Source: Gorsachius magnificus
Lineage: Eukaryota; Chordata; Aves; Pelecaniformes; Ardeidae
Direction: 5' to 3'
Assembly (NCBI GenBank): GCA_034008185.1
Contig: CM067087.1
Span: forward strand, 45,124,590-45,188,589
Length of the DNA stretch: 64,000 nt
Program-made: the position numbers and the translations under genes
Shown: positions 1 to 64,000 of the stretch, in pieces
Layout of the letters: every line of letters begins with the position of its first letter
Numbering within the stretch: position 1 is the first letter of the stretch
The notes under the pieces: model-generated
What the model was told of the DNA's origin: nothing
Seen by the model: the letters and a program-made list of their open reading frames with translations, nothing else
The model's database searches: none

Positions 1-1473
1 TTTCCATAAAGCACCAACAGCTCAAGGAGTGGAGAAATTTGGAATCTACAGGGATGCTTTCCAGCTGAGAGCCAGGTGCCTTCCGACAAATGCATTACGA
101 AGAAACCTCTCATTCCAAGGCACCAAGCATTTCTTTCCTTCACTCAGATTCAGCCATCCCCCTAGGAAGCTGGCATTTTAATAACTTCCAAGTCCCTTAT
201 TTAAATATTAAGACCTCATCTTCCTCCAGGTCCTGTTCAACTGCCTATAGACCTCCGCGGTGGCCTACAGAGACAGCGACAAGCTGCAGGGTGAGGTTGT
301 GTTTGCTCCCTTCCTTCTGCTCACAGCACCGTGAGCCACCTGGAAGCCGGCGAGCTAAATCCCTGAGTTTCCACTTACACCCACCCCCGGCTCAGTCAGC
401 CCTAAAAAATGCAGTTTTAGAAACGGAAAAGATCTTCTTGGTTGGTATTCTATAAAGGAATCTATTTAAACCCAATCCTTGCGTACTGTCTGCCTGCATC
501 TCAGCAGTCCCAGGATGACCGTGGAAGGTGTTGCTTTCAGGATCAGCTCCTCTCATCACTGCTTTTAAAGGCGACGAGGAAACGGATAAAACCTTGAGGT
601 CAAGTTACACACCATCTGTTCTTACGTTGTATCCATGCCCAATTCCAAGCAATTTTTATTTTTATACTGCTAGTAGAAGTAAGCCGTAAAATGAGTATGT
701 GATTCCTATGACAGAGAACACGGATGACAGCACTTTTGGTGTCTAACCAACAAAACTGAAAGAAAAAATTAAATCAAATAGCTTATTTAGCACCAAATGG
801 GTTGATTTTTCATGGGAAAACAGAGAATGGTGCCTCGTTCCCACAGCTGGTGATGGTAAGCAAGAAACACCAATCCCCTCGTCTGCTGTGTCACATCTTT
901 TACTTTCTAGGACTTTTTACACCTTCTACAAAGTTAATGTTCGTGTCCCTGTAAAACAGCTACCAGGGAGAAATCCTTTGCCATGACTGGAAACACACAA
1001 TTTTAAAGGTGTGAAGATCTTTGCTAGTCTGAAAAACTATCCAGAATTTTGGTGACTGTGGTTTTTGCTAACTTTTCGAGTCACATTAAGCATCAGAGAT
1101 TGCACAGGTGGAAGCTGGGCCCAGTTGAAGTTAATGGCATCTCTGGCTCACATAATTTTCTCTTATTTCCAAGTGCAAAAAAATCCCAAAACGGGGACTA
1201 TCGCATCAGTTGGCAGCATTCAAGCGATCACCACCAAAACTCCAGCTGGTGGGCTTGAGAGGAGACCTAATATCAGTTCCTACCATCAGGCATAGCGATA
1301 ACCCATCAGATTCCCTCATATTTCCACTACACTCACCCCCATGGACAAGAAACACAGAGAGAAAAGAGCCAAGAAAGCCAGGGAGGAAAGCAGGAAAGCC
1401 CCTTCACGGGGCAGAGATGTTAATACTTGTTTAAAGCGATGCAAAGGGGAAAGAGGAGCCCCCCACCACCTAC
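1..1473 (-). other. TNIK: TNIK intron 23, partial
   Basis: No exon 24 could be found on either strand, nor any CR1 copy or other repeat. The sequence is ordinary AT-leaning intron. Confidence 0.8.

Positions 1474-64000
<62,527 letters not shown>

Noticed and set aside
1..1473. TNIK exon 24
   Set aside because: I looked for the next linker segment (start YGMGSS, then acidic DEDEED) on the minus strand and found none.

Overview
This is a vertebrate nuclear window, almost certainly from a bird. Twelve CR1 LINE fragments carrying the avian 3-prime end (a GGTTGGAAGGGAC-type block followed by short ATTCTATG repeats) are scattered through it. The only protein-coding gene I can support is a long multi-exon gene on the minus strand. 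I cannot name the species.

The gene is TNIK (TRAF2 and NCK interacting kinase), an STE20-family kinase of the GCK-IV group. The window holds 21 internal exons, numbered 3 to 23 here by analogy with human TNIK. They run from 63297 down to 1474. All introns are GT-AG, all junction phases agree, and the exons join into 2715 nt (905 codons) with no stop or frameshift. Exons 1-2 (start codon, glycine loop, ATP lysine) lie beyond the right edge. Exons 24 onward (rest of the linker and the CNH domain) lie beyond the left edge.

Layout from the 5-prime end of the gene (right) to left: 63.3-41.2 kb encodes the kinase domain from just after the ATP lysine to its end (exons 3-9). 39.5-26.9 kb encodes an acidic link and a long charged Glu/Gln/Arg coiled coil (exons 10-14). 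21.4-1.5 kb encodes the Ser/Pro-rich intermediate domain (exons 15-23), the part known to bind TRAF2 and NCK. The three modules known to be alternatively spliced in mammalian TNIK (29, 55 and 8 residues) are all present as separate phase-0 exons at 28.3, 21.2 and 11.35 kb.

The rest is intron: the CR1 fragments of at least four 3-prime-end types, a GATATC-rich AT minisatellite near 30.3-30.9 kb, homopolymer and G-rich tracts, a Z-DNA-like alternating tract near 20.2 kb, and a dense CpG cluster at 14.47-14.63 kb. I found no RNA gene, CRISPR array, operon or prokaryotic system. The points most worth checking are splicing architecture (clustered weak donors, a microexon, inverted CR1 pairs) and the orphan CpG cluster.
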